Below, piece by piece: positions 33,118 through 42,110 of a DNA stretch of 64,000 bases. Each line of letters starts with the position of its first letter. Positions within the stretch are counted from its first letter, which is position 1. The notes beneath the pieces are model-generated. The model searched no databases and was not told where the DNA came from. It was given only the letters and a program-made list of their open reading frames with translations. The translations under genes and the position numbers were made by a program. Origin of the DNA: Hyphomicrobiaceae bacterium (lineage in GTDB: Bacteria; Pseudomonadota; Alphaproteobacteria; Rhizobiales; Hyphomicrobiaceae); assembly GCA_021775735.1 (NCBI GenBank), contig JAJFHG010000064.1, forward strand, positions 1 to 64,000, given 5' to 3'.

Positions 33118-33867
33118 ATGGCAGGCCATTCCAAATTTAAGAACATCATGCACCGCAAGGGCCGCCAGGATGCAGTGCGGTCTAAACTGTTTGCCAAGCT
33201 GGCGCGTGAAATCTCGGTTGCCGCTAAAATGGGTGGTGGGGATATTGACCACAATCCGCGCCTCAGGCTGGCGGTGCGTTCAGCGCGTGCGGAAAGCATG
33301 CCGAAGGACAATATTGAGCGGGCAATTGAAAAAGCAGTCGGTGGTGATAGCGAGTCCTATGATGCCATTCGCTATGAAGGGTATGGCCCAAGTGGTGTCG
33401 CGGTCATTGTTGAAGCGCTAACTGACAATCGCAACCGGACAGGTGCTGCAGTTCGCGCGGCTTTTGCCAAACATGGTGGCAACCTAGGCGCCACAGGCGC
33501 TGTGTCCCATATGTTTGATCACGTTGGTGAAATTGTTTACCGCCCAGAGGCGGGTAGCGAAGACAAGGTGATGGAGGCGGTGATTGAAGCAGGCGCTGAT
33601 GATGTTGTTTCCAGCGACACCGGACATGTCATCACGTGTAGCTTTGAATCGTTGGCCCAAGTGTCGGGTGCGTTGGAAGAAGCGCTGGGACAAGCTGAAA
33701 GTGCCAAGCCTGTGTGGCGTCCATCATTGACGACCGACGTTGATGAGCAAGCTGCAAGCACATTGTTAAAACTCATCGCAACGCTTGAAGATGAGGACGA
33801 TGTGCAAACTGTGACTGCAAACTTTGAAGTGTCCGACGAAATTCTGGCAAAACTTACCGCAGCCTAA
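33118..33867 (+). CDS. YebC/PmpR-family regulatory protein
   Basis: A 249-residue protein starting [19 protein letters not shown], the unmistakable YebC beginning, with [30 protein letters not shown] and [19 protein letters not shown] following. Family members were described as transcription regulators and more recently as factors that relieve ribosome stalling at proline runs. Its place just before ruvCAB is conserved in many bacteria. Only a weak AGGA precedes the start. Confidence 0.95.
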   Translation: MAGHSKFKNIMHRKGRQDAVRSKLFAKLAREISVAAKMGGGDIDHNPRLRLAVRSARAESMPKDNIERAIEKAVGGDSESYDAIRYEGYGPSGVAVIVEALTDNRNRTGAAVRAAFAKHGGNLGATGAVSHMFDHVGEIVYRPEAGSEDKVMEAVIEAGADDVVSSDTGHVITCSFESLAQVSGALEEALGQAESAKPVWRPSLTTDVDEQAASTLLKLIATLEDEDDVQTVTANFEVSDEILAKLTAA

Positions 33868-33978
33868 CGGCGTGGATATGGCGTCACTGCATGAGCGCGC
33901 AGTTCCACATATCTCCAAAAACAATGCATATCCCACACCCGAATCAACGAATGTGGTATCGCCGGGTGAGAGGATACG

Positions 33979-34518
33979 ATGGCGAAACCACCACTGCGCA
34001 TACTTGGGATTGATCCAGGCCTACGCTTGACAGGCTGGGGGCTCGTTGACTGTGACGGTCCACGGCTGAGTTTTGTTGCCTGTGGTCACGTTAAATCGAC
34101 GTCTGGTGAACCATTAGCCTATCGTTTGCGTGAATTGTTTGAAGGGCTCTCCAGCACGATTGCAACATTTGGCCCCCGTGAGGCCGCAGTGGAAGAAACC
34201 TTTGTCAATGAAAACGCAAAAGCAACGCTAAAGCTTGGTCAGGCACGCGGCATGGCCTTACTCGCTCCCGCGCTTTCAGGTTTGATCGTCGCCGAATATC
34301 CGCCAAATCTCGTCAAGAAGGCTGTGGTTGGTGCAGGCCACGCGGACAAAAACCAAGTGCAGGCGATGATTGGCTACCTGTTGCCCAAGGCAAAATTTGA
34401 GACGGCTGATGAGGCTGATGCGTTGGCCATTGCAATTTGTCATGCCCACCATCGCCGCCAAAATGTTTTGTTAGAAAAGGCACAAATGGCTCATGCGCCG
34501 AAGGCTGGGGCACGATGA
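33979..34518 (+). CDS. ruvC: Crossover junction endodeoxyribonuclease RuvC
   Basis: Resolves Holliday junctions together with RuvAB. The 179-residue protein has the RNase H-like acidic residues in [14 protein letters not shown] (Asp near residue 12), [20 protein letters not shown] (Glu near 72) and the C-terminal [21 protein letters not shown] lies 5 bases before the ATG. Its stop overlaps the ruvA start (ATGA), so the two are translationally coupled. Confidence 0.96.
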   Translation: MAKPPLRILGIDPGLRLTGWGLVDCDGPRLSFVACGHVKSTSGEPLAYRLRELFEGLSSTIATFGPREAAVEETFVNENAKATLKLGQARGMALLAPALSGLIVAEYPPNLVKKAVVGAGHADKNQVQAMIGYLLPKAKFETADEADALAIAICHAHHRRQNVLLEKAQMAHAPKAGAR

Positions 34519-35129
34519 TCGGAAAGCTGAAAGGCCTCGTCGATGCTGTTGGCGAAACCCACGCTATTATTGATGTCAATGGTGTTGGTTATGAAGTGCA
34601 ATTGTCTACCCGGACGTTGCGCAATCTCACACCTGGCGATGAGGTAGCGCTAACCATTGATACGCATGTGCGCGATGATGCTATTCGCTTGTTTGGCTTT
34701 CAAAGTGAAGTTGAGCGCAGTTGGTTTCGTACCCTGCAAACAATTCAAGGTGTCGGGGCAAAAGTTGCACTTGGTGTTTTAGGTATCTTACCACCGTCGG
34801 ATCTTGGCCATGCCATCACGCTCGACAATTGGGCGGCCGTGGCAGAAACGCCTGGCGTTGGCAAGAAGCTGGCTCAGCGGATTGTTGCTGAATTGAAGGA
34901 TAAAGCCCCCAATCTTCAGGGCGCAACGATTGCTGGTGGTGGCAGTGTCAGTGATGCCACCGCGTCTGTCGCAAGCGATGCGCAAGCCGAGGCGCTGTCC
35001 GCGCTCAATAATCTCGGCTATAATCCGGCGCAGGCTACAACGGCAGTTGCTAAGGCGATTGAACAGCTTGGGCGTGATGCTGACACCTCAGCTCTGATCC
35101 GCCGTGGACTAAAAGAACTTTCCAGTTAG
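34515..35129 (+). CDS. ruvA: Holliday junction DNA helicase subunit RuvA
   Basis: A 204-residue protein that binds four-way junctions and loads RuvB. Domain I is the OB fold ([44 protein letters not shown]). Domain II holds two helix-hairpin-helix motifs ([19 protein letters not shown] and [20 protein letters not shown]). Domain III, which contacts RuvB, is at the C-terminus ([19 protein letters not shown]). Overlaps ruvC by 4 bases. ruvB is 1.7 kb downstream rather than adjacent. Confidence 0.96.
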   Translation: MIGKLKGLVDAVGETHAIIDVNGVGYEVQLSTRTLRNLTPGDEVALTIDTHVRDDAIRLFGFQSEVERSWFRTLQTIQGVGAKVALGVLGILPPSDLGHAITLDNWAAVAETPGVGKKLAQRIVAELKDKAPNLQGATIAGGGSVSDATASVASDAQAEALSALNNLGYNPAQATTAVAKAIEQLGRDADTSALIRRGLKELSS

Positions 35130-35140
35130 CGAGGCTCTCA

Positions 35141-35401
35141 ATGCGTTCCCTCTTGAACTTCAATGTTTGGCTTTTGTTCAGTCTCGTCTGGGTTGGGGCC
35201 ATGGCCTATTGGTGCTTTCAGTCCTGGCCGACGCTGCCACTGGATGTCAGCTCCATTGATCCTGAAACATTGAAGATCTTGGAAGGGGCCAAGTGGCGCC
35301 ATCTGACCGAGCATGGCGTGGCCGCGGTGGTGCCGCCAGCGCTCGCCTATGTTGCAGGCCGTCTATTGTGCCGGTTCACTGGTGGCAAAAGTACAAACTA
35401 G
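35141..35401 (+). CDS. Small two-helix membrane protein downstream of ruvA
   Basis: An 86-residue protein with hydrophobic segments at about residues 7-25 (VWLLFSLVWVGAMAYWCF) and 60-76 (VAAVVPPALAYVAGRLL). GAGG lies 6 bases before the ATG and the gene starts 11 bp after ruvA, so it belongs to that transcript. Family not recognised; no evidence for a link to recombination. The 273 bp that follow to the first PilZ gene hold no gene I can support. Confidence 0.75.
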   Translation: MRSLLNFNVWLLFSLVWVGAMAYWCFQSWPTLPLDVSSIDPETLKILEGAKWRHLTEHGVAAVVPPALAYVAGRLLCRFTGGKSTN

Positions 35402-35674
35402 CAGGTCTTCGGAGCCGTTCGGCACATCATCACCAAAGTCTGGCGTTGTGTTCCCTTTTGAGACAAAAAGCTGTGCGGCAACCGTACGGCGCCGCCGGTG
35501 CAGGTCGTCCAGGTACAATGCGGCAAAAAAAATTCATTAAATACATCAAATACATCGCATTTTTGGTTCGGCATTAAGTGAGCATTTAAGGGATTCCTTT
35601 AGCGTTCTAGTCTGGCGCCAAGCAAACCTTCCGTTGGTTGACGCCATCACTGTTTGTCTGAGGAGTTACCGACA

Positions 35675-36046
35675 ATGACGCTGCACCAGCGCGCCAACGC
35701 AGCACCGGTTGATCAACAAACGGCTGAACAACCAGCTGATAGCAAAAAGCCACGGTTTTCTCATCGCAAAAGGGCTGCCTCCGCGGGCATTATCTATGCT
35801 GATACGATCAATGGAGCGGTGCATTGCATTGTGCGTGATATGTCGGTTACGGGCGCGCGTCTGCTGGTCAAAGAATCCAAGTTGGTGCCAAAGAACAAAG
35901 GCCAGCCTGGTTTGCCAACCGAATTTACGCTTAACATTCGCCTCGACCGCGTGGCGGTAAATTGCCGTGTTGTGTGGCAAGAGGGTGATGAAGTTGGAGT
36001 GCGCTTTACATCGGCTCCACGTGTTCTGTCGCGAACATTGCGCTAA
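35675..36046 (+). CDS. PilZ-domain protein 1
   Basis: A single-domain PilZ protein of 123 residues; GAGGAG 9 bases before the ATG at 35675 fixes the start. Both c-di-GMP-binding motifs are present: RxxxR as RFSHR, and DxSxxG as DMSVTG. After these comes the barrel with FTLNIRLDRVAVNCRVVWQE and GVRFTSAPRV. Members act as c-di-GMP-responsive adaptors in motility, envelope or development. It is a close paralogue of the next gene, probably by tandem duplication, and the pair splits ruvA from ruvB. Confidence 0.88.
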   Translation: MTLHQRANAAPVDQQTAEQPADSKKPRFSHRKRAASAGIIYADTINGAVHCIVRDMSVTGARLLVKESKLVPKNKGQPGLPTEFTLNIRLDRVAVNCRVVWQEGDEVGVRFTSAPRVLSRTLR

Positions 36047-36337
36047 GTCCCGTCTAACTCCTTATCCTTACAGTCTCCGTCTTGCACCAATCAGATGAAG
36101 GATTATCTGTTGGTGATGCGAGATATATAAAATTGCAAATTTATCAGTAACGCCTTGTGAACGCTGACAGCGGATTTTGTCCTGCTAGGCACAATTTTAC
36201 ATGCTCTTTGAGATAGTTCTCCGCGACATTAAGCAAAATTTGAAACGAATGATTCACTTCTTGGAGACCAAACTGGCTGCATCTACATTCAATTCGTTTG
36301 TAGCTCTTTTAGAAAGACCAAAAAGGGAGGTTGCGCT

Positions 36338-36694
36338 ATGTCTCAAAGTCAAGTCACGGCGGCCAGTGGTGGGACGTTAACTGACAACGGTGCCGAGCGT
36401 CGCTGGGCACATCGCAAGCCATGTAGTTATCACGCGACGATCAAACGATCGGAAACAGGTACGAATATTGGCTGCTCGATAGTGAACATGTCGACGACAG
36501 GTGCCTGTCTTGAGTTGAAAGACCTGCCGTCAAATACCGAAAGCTGTTTGCATTTGCCAGCGTACTTCACGCTTACCATTCGTGCGGACCGCATGGAAAT
36601 CGATTGCTCGATTGCGTGGCGCAAAGGAGCACAGATTGGTGCTCGTTTTTTGACGGCCCCACGTCCTATGAAAAGGGTCAAAGCAGACTGCTAG
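36338..36694 (+). CDS. PilZ-domain protein 2
   Basis: A 118-residue PilZ protein with GGGAGG 8 bases before its ATG. Motifs are RWAHR (RxxxR) and NMSTTG (NxSxxG, a tolerated variant of DxSxxG), followed by FTLTIRADRMEIDCSIAWRK and GARFLTAPR. Its barrel aligns closely with that of the preceding gene, but the N-terminal 20 residues differ. The 291-bp AT-rich gap before it probably contains its own promoter, so the two paralogues may be expressed separately. Confidence 0.88.
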   Translation: MSQSQVTAASGGTLTDNGAERRWAHRKPCSYHATIKRSETGTNIGCSIVNMSTTGACLELKDLPSNTESCLHLPAYFTLTIRADRMEIDCSIAWRKGAQIGARFLTAPRPMKRVKADC

Positions 36695-36800
36695 CGGCCT
36701 GAGTTTGAGGTGCGGGCGAATGCGTAGTGTCGTTAAGTTTTAGGTGCATTGCAGTGCCTACTATCTTGACGCTTGGCGCAAATAAGCCCACCACAAACCC

Positions 36801-37883
36801 ATGACAGATCGCTTGCTTTCCGCTGCAGCGGGCGAACGTGAAGCTCAGGAGGCTTCCATTCGCCCGCAAACGCTTGATGATTTCATCGGGCAAGAGCAGG
36901 CGTGCGCAAACTTGCGGGTTTTTATTGAAGCCGCGAAAACCCGCAATGATGCGCTTGATCATGTTTTGTTGGTCGGCCCCCCTGGCCTCGGCAAAACAAC
37001 CATGGCGCAAATCGTTGCCAAAGAACTTGGTGTTGGATTTCGAGCAACGTCAGGACCGGTGATCTCTAAAGCTGGTGATCTGGCCGCATTGTTGACCAAT
37101 CTCGAAGAACGCGATGTTTTGTTTATTGATGAGATTCATCGTCTAAATCCGGCTGTTGAAGAAATTCTTTATCCTGCAATGGAAGATTTCCAGCTCGACC
37201 TGATAATAGGTGAAGGTCCAGCTGCGCGATCGGTCCGCATTGATCTGTCTAAGTTCACGCTTATTGGTGCAACGACCCGGTCCGGTCTTTTGACAACGCC
37301 GTTGCGTGATCGTTTTGGTATTCCGATGCGGCTCAGTTTTTACTCAGTGGACCATTTGGAAAAAGTTGTGACGCGAGGTGCGCGTGTTCTTGGTACTGCG
37401 ATGGAACCAGCGGGAGCACGTGAGATTGCACGGCGTGCACGCGGTACGCCGCGTATCGCGGGGCGTTTGCTCCGCCGCGTGCGTGACTTCGCGATTGTCG
37501 CGAAAGCGGAGAAAATTGATGTTGAACTCGCTGATTCCGCTTTGCGCGCGCTTGAGGTGGACAGCGAAGGTCTAGACATGCTCGACCATCGTTATTTGGG
37601 CTGTATTGCTAAGAATTACGAAGGTGGTCCGGTTGGTATTGAAACCATGGCAGCCGCCCTTTCTGAGCCGCGCGACGCCCTGGAAGAAATTGTTGAACCT
37701 TACCTCCTGCAGCAAGGTTTTATTGCTCGCACGCCGCGTGGACGTGTGCTGACACTCAAGGCCTACCGCCATTTAGGCATGCCAAGGCCCGCACGCAACG
37801 CAACGGCTGAGCTGTCATTGTTTGAGGCTGATGGGCCAAGCGATGACGCAAACGGCAATGATGGCAACCAGGGTCAGGCGTAG
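36801..37883 (+). CDS. ruvB: Holliday junction branch migration ATPase RuvB
   Basis: A 360-residue AAA+ motor that drives branch migration with RuvA. It has [20 protein letters not shown], Walker [10 protein letters not shown], Walker [11 protein letters not shown], sensor motif [20 protein letters not shown] with the Arg finger, and the C-terminal winged-helix ([33 protein letters not shown]). The last 25 residues are an acidic variable tail. No clear ribosome-binding site precedes the ATG. It is separated from ruvA by a small membrane gene and two PilZ genes. Confidence 0.97.
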   Translation: MTDRLLSAAAGEREAQEASIRPQTLDDFIGQEQACANLRVFIEAAKTRNDALDHVLLVGPPGLGKTTMAQIVAKELGVGFRATSGPVISKAGDLAALLTNLEERDVLFIDEIHRLNPAVEEILYPAMEDFQLDLIIGEGPAARSVRIDLSKFTLIGATTRSGLLTTPLRDRFGIPMRLSFYSVDHLEKVVTRGARVLGTAMEPAGAREIARRARGTPRIAGRLLRRVRDFAIVAKAEKIDVELADSALRALEVDSEGLDMLDHRYLGCIAKNYEGGPVGIETMAAALSEPRDALEEIVEPYLLQQGFIARTPRGRVLTLKAYRHLGMPRPARNATAELSLFEADGPSDDANGNDGNQGQA

Positions 37884-37997
37884 TGGGCGCCGTCCTATTG
37901 CTGACGAACTATTTGCGTGATGTCCGGTCTTCTCAAGCAAAAATCATCAGGCTCTGCGGTGCCCAGGAGCGATAAGCAAGGAAAAGGTAGATAGCGC

Positions 37998-38933
37998 ATG
38001 CTCACTCGGCGCCAACTCCTCAAAGGCTTTATTGCAGCCTCCGCTGTTGGAGCAACGATGGGCGGTTATGCACTGGCAGAACCTTTCCGTCTTGCCGTCA
38101 CACGCTACCGTTTAACTCCACCAGGGTGGCCCAAAGGGTTCAAATTCAAGCTTGCGGTTGTCGCGGATTTGCATGCCTGCGAACCCTGGATGAACACAGC
38201 GCGGATTGCACAAATTGTACGGCGGACAAATGCAGTCTCGCCTGACGCAATACTACTGCTGGGTGATTATGTGGTTGGCTATCGGCTGAGCCGCTTAGGG
38301 CGCAAAATGCGACCACAAGATTGGTCTACCCCCTTAAGTCAGTTGTCCGCACCGCATGGTGTGTATGGTGTATTAGGCAATCATGATTGGTGGGATGATC
38401 ATACTGTCCAAGACACGCGCAAGGGACCGCCACGGGTGCAACGTGCCTTGCAAGATGTTGGTATCAGCATGCTTGAGAATGACGCGGTACGTCTTGAAAA
38501 AGACGGTCAAGGTGTTTGGATAACAGGCCTTGGTGATCAGTGGGCGTTTTGGCCGAGAGATCGCAGATGGCGCGGGCGAGGTAAAATTCCCTATGAAGGC
38601 GTTGATGACGTGCAGGCAATGCTGGGTAAAGTCACAACGCAAGATCCCGTGATTACGATGGCCCATGAACCCGATGCGTTTGCGACCATGCCAGACCGCG
38701 TTGCGTTGACCCTTTCCGGTCATACCCATGGCGGCCAAGTCCGCTTTTTTGGCTATGCACCGATTGTACCGTCGCGCTATGGGCGTCGCTACACGTATGG
38801 ACATATCGTGGAGGACAACCGTCATTTGATTGTGTCTGGTGGTCTTGGCTGTAGTGGCTTGCCGGTCCGTTTTGGGTCGCCACCAGAAATCGTTGTTGTT
38901 GAATTGGGATATCAAGAAGGACACGGGGCATGA
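37998..38933 (+). CDS. Tat-exported metallophosphoesterase (YkuE-like)
   Basis: A 311-residue calcineurin-like phosphoesterase. The N-terminus has a twin-arginine motif (LTRRQLLKGF) and a hydrophobic stretch, so it is probably exported or membrane-anchored by Tat. Metal-binding motifs are VVADLHACEPW, LLLGDYVVGY, GVLGNHDWWDDH, TMAHEPDAF and LSGHTHGGQVRF. Related proteins act on lipids or nucleotides of the envelope; the substrate here is unknown. Its stop codon overlaps the ybgC start (ATGA), tying it to the Tol-Pal cluster. Confidence 0.9.
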   Translation: MLTRRQLLKGFIAASAVGATMGGYALAEPFRLAVTRYRLTPPGWPKGFKFKLAVVADLHACEPWMNTARIAQIVRRTNAVSPDAILLLGDYVVGYRLSRLGRKMRPQDWSTPLSQLSAPHGVYGVLGNHDWWDDHTVQDTRKGPPRVQRALQDVGISMLENDAVRLEKDGQGVWITGLGDQWAFWPRDRRWRGRGKIPYEGVDDVQAMLGKVTTQDPVITMAHEPDAFATMPDRVALTLSGHTHGGQVRFFGYAPIVPSRYGRRYTYGHIVEDNRHLIVSGGLGCSGLPVRFGSPPEIVVVELGYQEGHGA

Positions 38934-39442
38934 CGGGGGACGACGCAAACGCGACCAGCACACTGGCAAACTGGCCTGACCTTGCAGGTCGTCTCAGTGA
39001 AGACGGCGAGGGTGGGGATGATGCGCGCAAAGTCCACCGGTTGCCCATTCGCGTCTACTTTGAAGATACCGATGCAGGTGGGGTTGCTTATCATGCGTCC
39101 TATGTGCGGTGGTGTGAGCGGGGCCGCACTGATTTGTTGCGCCTTCTTGGAACAGATGCACGACGCATGATTGATGGCAGTGATTCCCAAGTGCCTGCCG
39201 CATTTGTTGTGCGTCGGATGACATTTGATTTTCAGCGTCCAGCGAAAATGGACGACGTGTTGGAGGTGGAAACCCGGGTTGGAGAGCTGGGTGCGGCAAG
39301 TGTCACCTTGCACCAAAGCGTCGTGTGCGAAGGGCAGGTGCTCTGTGAGGCGGATGTTCTGGTCATCCTGGTGTCCATGGCTGGAAAGCCGCTTCGGATT
39401 AGCGACCGGGTGCGTGCTGAATTTTTGAGCACCAGCTCATAG
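38930..39442 (+). CDS. ybgC: Acyl-CoA thioesterase YbgC, Tol-Pal associated
   Basis: A 170-residue hot-dog-fold thioesterase. The active-site segment is YFEDTDAGGVAYHASYVRW (about residues 44-62), followed by WCERGRTDLLRLLG. The N-terminal 40 residues are an acidic extension. YbgC is the first gene of tol-pal operons in most proteobacteria and has been linked to phospholipid metabolism at the inner membrane. It starts 4 bases inside the end of the preceding gene. tolQ follows after a 295-bp gap in which I see nothing specific. Confidence 0.93.
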   Translation: MTGDDANATSTLANWPDLAGRLSEDGEGGDDARKVHRLPIRVYFEDTDAGGVAYHASYVRWCERGRTDLLRLLGTDARRMIDGSDSQVPAAFVVRRMTFDFQRPAKMDDVLEVETRVGELGAASVTLHQSVVCEGQVLCEADVLVILVSMAGKPLRISDRVRAEFLSTSS

Positions 39443-39737
39443 CGAAGCAGTCCAAAGCTCAAGGTTTATCAAAGCGCTGTATTGTGGGGCCCAGATCAGC
39501 CAAAGCCCTTGTTTTGTCATATTGGATAGCAACAAGTTGTCTCATCCTTGGGGTTTATTGGGCTAAACGAGCTGGGCACCTGCCCGGCATTCGCTTGGCT
39601 TGCGTCTTGTTGCCAACACGTTTATGCGCACAAAACATCTCGGCGGATGACAAAGCGGGCTGAAGCCTGGAAACTAGGCTGTATCGTGTTGCCCGCCTGG
39701 GCACTTAATCTGAACGTATGATGGACTGGCACTTCCC

Positions 39738-40454
39738 ATGGACCCAACAGACTTAACCGCAACCAATATTGCTCCGGCGAGCCACGGCGTCTCATTTGTG
39801 GAGCTGTTTCTAGCCGCGTCGCCGGTGGTGCAGCTTGTGATGTTTGGTTTGCTGCTGGCATCAATTTGGTCGTGGGCCATCATCATTGAAAAGATCTTTG
39901 CGTTTCGGCGTGCGCGCCTTGAAGCAGATCAGTTTGAACAAACCTTCTGGTCCGGCCAGTCGCTTGATGAGCTGTATAATTCACTTGCACGCAGTCCAAC
40001 AATTGCTGTTGCTGCGTTGTTTGTCGCTGCGATGCGTGAATGGAAACGGTCTGTTGAAGGTGACATTCGCGCCCTTGGTGGTATTCAGTTGCGCGTTGAA
40101 AAGGTGATGGACGTGACCATCTCGCGCGAAATGGAACGCCTTGACCGGCGTTTGCTATTTCTTGCAACAGTTGGGTCAACTGCGCCGTTTGTTGGCTTGT
40201 TTGGTACCGTCTGGGGTATTATGACCAGCTTTCAAGCCATTGCGGTTTCGAAAAATACCAGTCTCGCTGTCGTGGCACCTGGTATTGCTGAAGCACTGTT
40301 TGCGACCGCGCTTGGGCTTATGGCGGCGATCCCGGCGGTTGTATTCTACAACAAATTTAGCGCGGACTCTGCGCAAATTTCGCAACGCCTGGAAGCGTTT
40401 GCTGATGAATTTGCAGCTATTGTTTCGCGTCAGATTGATGCCCGTGGGCAATAA
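39738..40454 (+). CDS. tolQ: Tol-Pal system proton channel subunit TolQ
   Basis: A 238-residue inner-membrane protein of the TolQ/ExbB/MotA family. It has three transmembrane helices: near residues 22-45 (FLAASPVVQLVMFGLLLASI), 135-155 (LLFLATVGSTAPFVGLFGTV) and 175-195 (VVAPGIAEALFATALGLMAA). With TolR it converts proton flow into motion of TolA for outer-membrane constriction at division. The conserved GSTAPFVGLFGTVWGIM loop and GIAEALFATALGL helix are intact. tolR follows after 20 bp. Confidence 0.96.
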   Translation: MDPTDLTATNIAPASHGVSFVELFLAASPVVQLVMFGLLLASIWSWAIIIEKIFAFRRARLEADQFEQTFWSGQSLDELYNSLARSPTIAVAALFVAAMREWKRSVEGDIRALGGIQLRVEKVMDVTISREMERLDRRLLFLATVGSTAPFVGLFGTVWGIMTSFQAIAVSKNTSLAVVAPGIAEALFATALGLMAAIPAVVFYNKFSADSAQISQRLEAFADEFAAIVSRQIDARGQ

Positions 40455-40474
40455 CGGCAAACGGATCAGATACA

Positions 40475-40927
40475 ATGGGCGTCAACGTAAAACAAACGCA
40501 GCAGAATAGAGGTCGTCGCCGACGCAGCCGCCGTCACGCGGCGATGAGCGAAATCAACGTCACGCCGATGGTCGATGTGATGCTGGTGCTGTTGATTATC
40601 TTTATGGTTGCAGCTCCGTTGCTCACCGTCGGTGTGCCGATTGAATTGCCGCAATCACAGGGCGAACAACTGCCAAGTTCAAGTAAGGAGCCGCTAACGA
40701 TCTCTGTCGCTGAAAGCGGTGACATATTCATCGGCGAAGCCAAGGTTAAGCTTGATGAGATTGCCGATAAGCTAAAAGCGATCTCAAAAAATGGTGTTGA
40801 CGAGCAGATTTATGTGCGTGGTGACAAGGGTATTTCTTATGGCCGCGTGATGCTGGTGATGGGGCGTATTAGCAGAGGCGGTTTCAAGAAAGTGTCGCTG
40901 GTCACTGAAGTGGAAGAGGGAGGCTAG
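40475..40927 (+). CDS. tolR: Tol-Pal system protein TolR
   Basis: A 150-residue protein with one transmembrane helix (MVDVMLVLLIIFMVAAPLLT, about residues 33-52) carrying the proton-relay Asp in PMVDVMLVL. The N-terminal MSEINVTPMVD block is typical of TolR/ExbD. The periplasmic domain (PLTISVAESGDIFIGEAKV, QIYVRGDKGISYGRVMLVMG) is complete. The first 25 residues are basic (RRRRSRRH). Within the tolQRAB run. Confidence 0.95.
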   Translation: MGVNVKQTQQNRGRRRRSRRHAAMSEINVTPMVDVMLVLLIIFMVAAPLLTVGVPIELPQSQGEQLPSSSKEPLTISVAESGDIFIGEAKVKLDEIADKLKAISKNGVDEQIYVRGDKGISYGRVMLVMGRISRGGFKKVSLVTEVEEGG

Positions 40928-40971
40928 CTGTTTGAGCCAAGAGAGGTTCCTATCCTCAAGCGCAAACAGCT
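40926..40971 (+). promoter_or_regulatory. 9-bp inverted repeat in the tolR-tolA gap
   Basis: AGCTGTTTG (40926-40934) pairs with CAAACAGCT (40963-40971), with an inner GAGG/CCTC pair. It begins within the tolR stop codon and ends 12 bp before the tolA ATG. The only ribosome-binding-like sequence for tolA, GAGAGG at 40941-40946, is inside the loop region, so the fold could control tolA translation. Confidence 0.4.
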
Positions 40972-40983
40972 ACTGATACCAAG

Positions 40984-41988
40984 ATGGTCCACGTTGGCTT
41001 CATCGCTTCGTTTTTGATGCACCTGGCTTTGCTTGGTTGGGCGCTGTGGGGCCTTATGTCGACGCGTGAGTTGAAAGGACCAGCGCCGGTTGCAATCTCG
41101 GTTGCTATTTTAACGCCGTCAGACCTGTTGCGCATCAAAAAGGGTTCTGACACTTCAAAGCATCTTACCGCCAAGGCGAAAGACAAGGCCAAGGACAAGC
41201 CGACGCTGTCCAAAAAGAAAGCCAAAAAACCAAAGCCTGTCACCGCTCCCAAACCGCCAGACCCCATTGCTGAAAAGTTAAAGCAAGCGGCCGCCAAACA
41301 AAAGGCTGAGGAAGCAAAAAAGAAAGCTGACGCGGCAAAGAAAAAAGCTGAAGCTGAGAAGCTGGCGGCGGCCAAACGCAAGAAAGAACTAGAAGCGAAG
41401 AAGAAGGCGGAAGCCAAGAAGGCCGCCGAAGCGAAAAAGAAGGCTAAAGAAAAGAAACGCAAGGCTGCAGAGGCCAAGCGTAAAAAAGAGTTGGCCAAAA
41501 AACGCGCAGCCGAAAAACGCAAACGCGACGCAAAGAAACGCAAGGCGGTAACCGCAGACCGCCTGGCAGCCCTTCTTGATAAAGATCCAACGAAGCGCGG
41601 TGCGCCGCAAACGGGTTGGGACCCAAATACTGACAACACAGGGCCAACCGCAGGTACACGTGATGGTACGGACACCGTTCTTTCCGCACGCGAACAAGAC
41701 TTGTTGCGTGGCATGGTGAAATCGCAATTGAACAACTGTTGGCGTTTGCCCGGTGGTGGTGGTGGTACGGGTATCCCGGCGGTCGAAGTACAGTGGTTTT
41801 TACGCCGGGATGGCAGCCTGCAAGGCGAACCGCGCGTGACCCGAGGTGGAGGCGGTACATTTGGGCGTCTTGCCGAGGAGGCGGCGGTGCGTGCGGTCAA
41901 AACTTGTGCACCGTTTCAGTTGCCGCCAGACAAGTATGAGGATTGGAAAGATATCACGTGGGAATTTGACCCAAGTGAAATGCTATAA
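40984..41988 (+). CDS. tolA: Tol-Pal system protein TolA
   Basis: A 334-residue inner-membrane protein that spans the periplasm to reach TolB and Pal. There is a single N-terminal helix (VGFIASFLMHLALLGWALWG). Then comes a long Lys/Ala/Glu-rich alpha-helical domain at about 60-195, with dozens of AKKKA-type repeats. The compact C-terminal domain (about 235-334) contains LRGMVKSQLNNCWRLPGGGG and a Cys near residue 313. An upstream stop codon leaves ATG 40984 as the only start. The long helical domain is in-frame and intact. Confidence 0.93.
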   Translation: MVHVGFIASFLMHLALLGWALWGLMSTRELKGPAPVAISVAILTPSDLLRIKKGSDTSKHLTAKAKDKAKDKPTLSKKKAKKPKPVTAPKPPDPIAEKLKQAAAKQKAEEAKKKADAAKKKAEAEKLAAAKRKKELEAKKKAEAKKAAEAKKKAKEKKRKAAEAKRKKELAKKRAAEKRKRDAKKRKAVTADRLAALLDKDPTKRGAPQTGWDPNTDNTGPTAGTRDGTDTVLSAREQDLLRGMVKSQLNNCWRLPGGGGGTGIPAVEVQWFLRRDGSLQGEPRVTRGGGGTFGRLAEEAAVRAVKTCAPFQLPPDKYEDWKDITWEFDPSEML

Positions 41989-42110
41989 TCTTCTAAATTC
42001 CTTCGATTCTCTGCCTCGTTTTTGTCGTCGTAGGCTGAAAGTCTCTTGAAACCGCACCTCTTAGAGCAACCTGCATTTGGTTAAACGTAGATGCGTTGAT
42101 CTAGATCAGA

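Noticed and set aside
32814-33311. 166-codon minus-strand frame overlapping yebC
   Set aside because: It is the antisense of the yebC start and its upstream region, with no signal, motif or start-site support.
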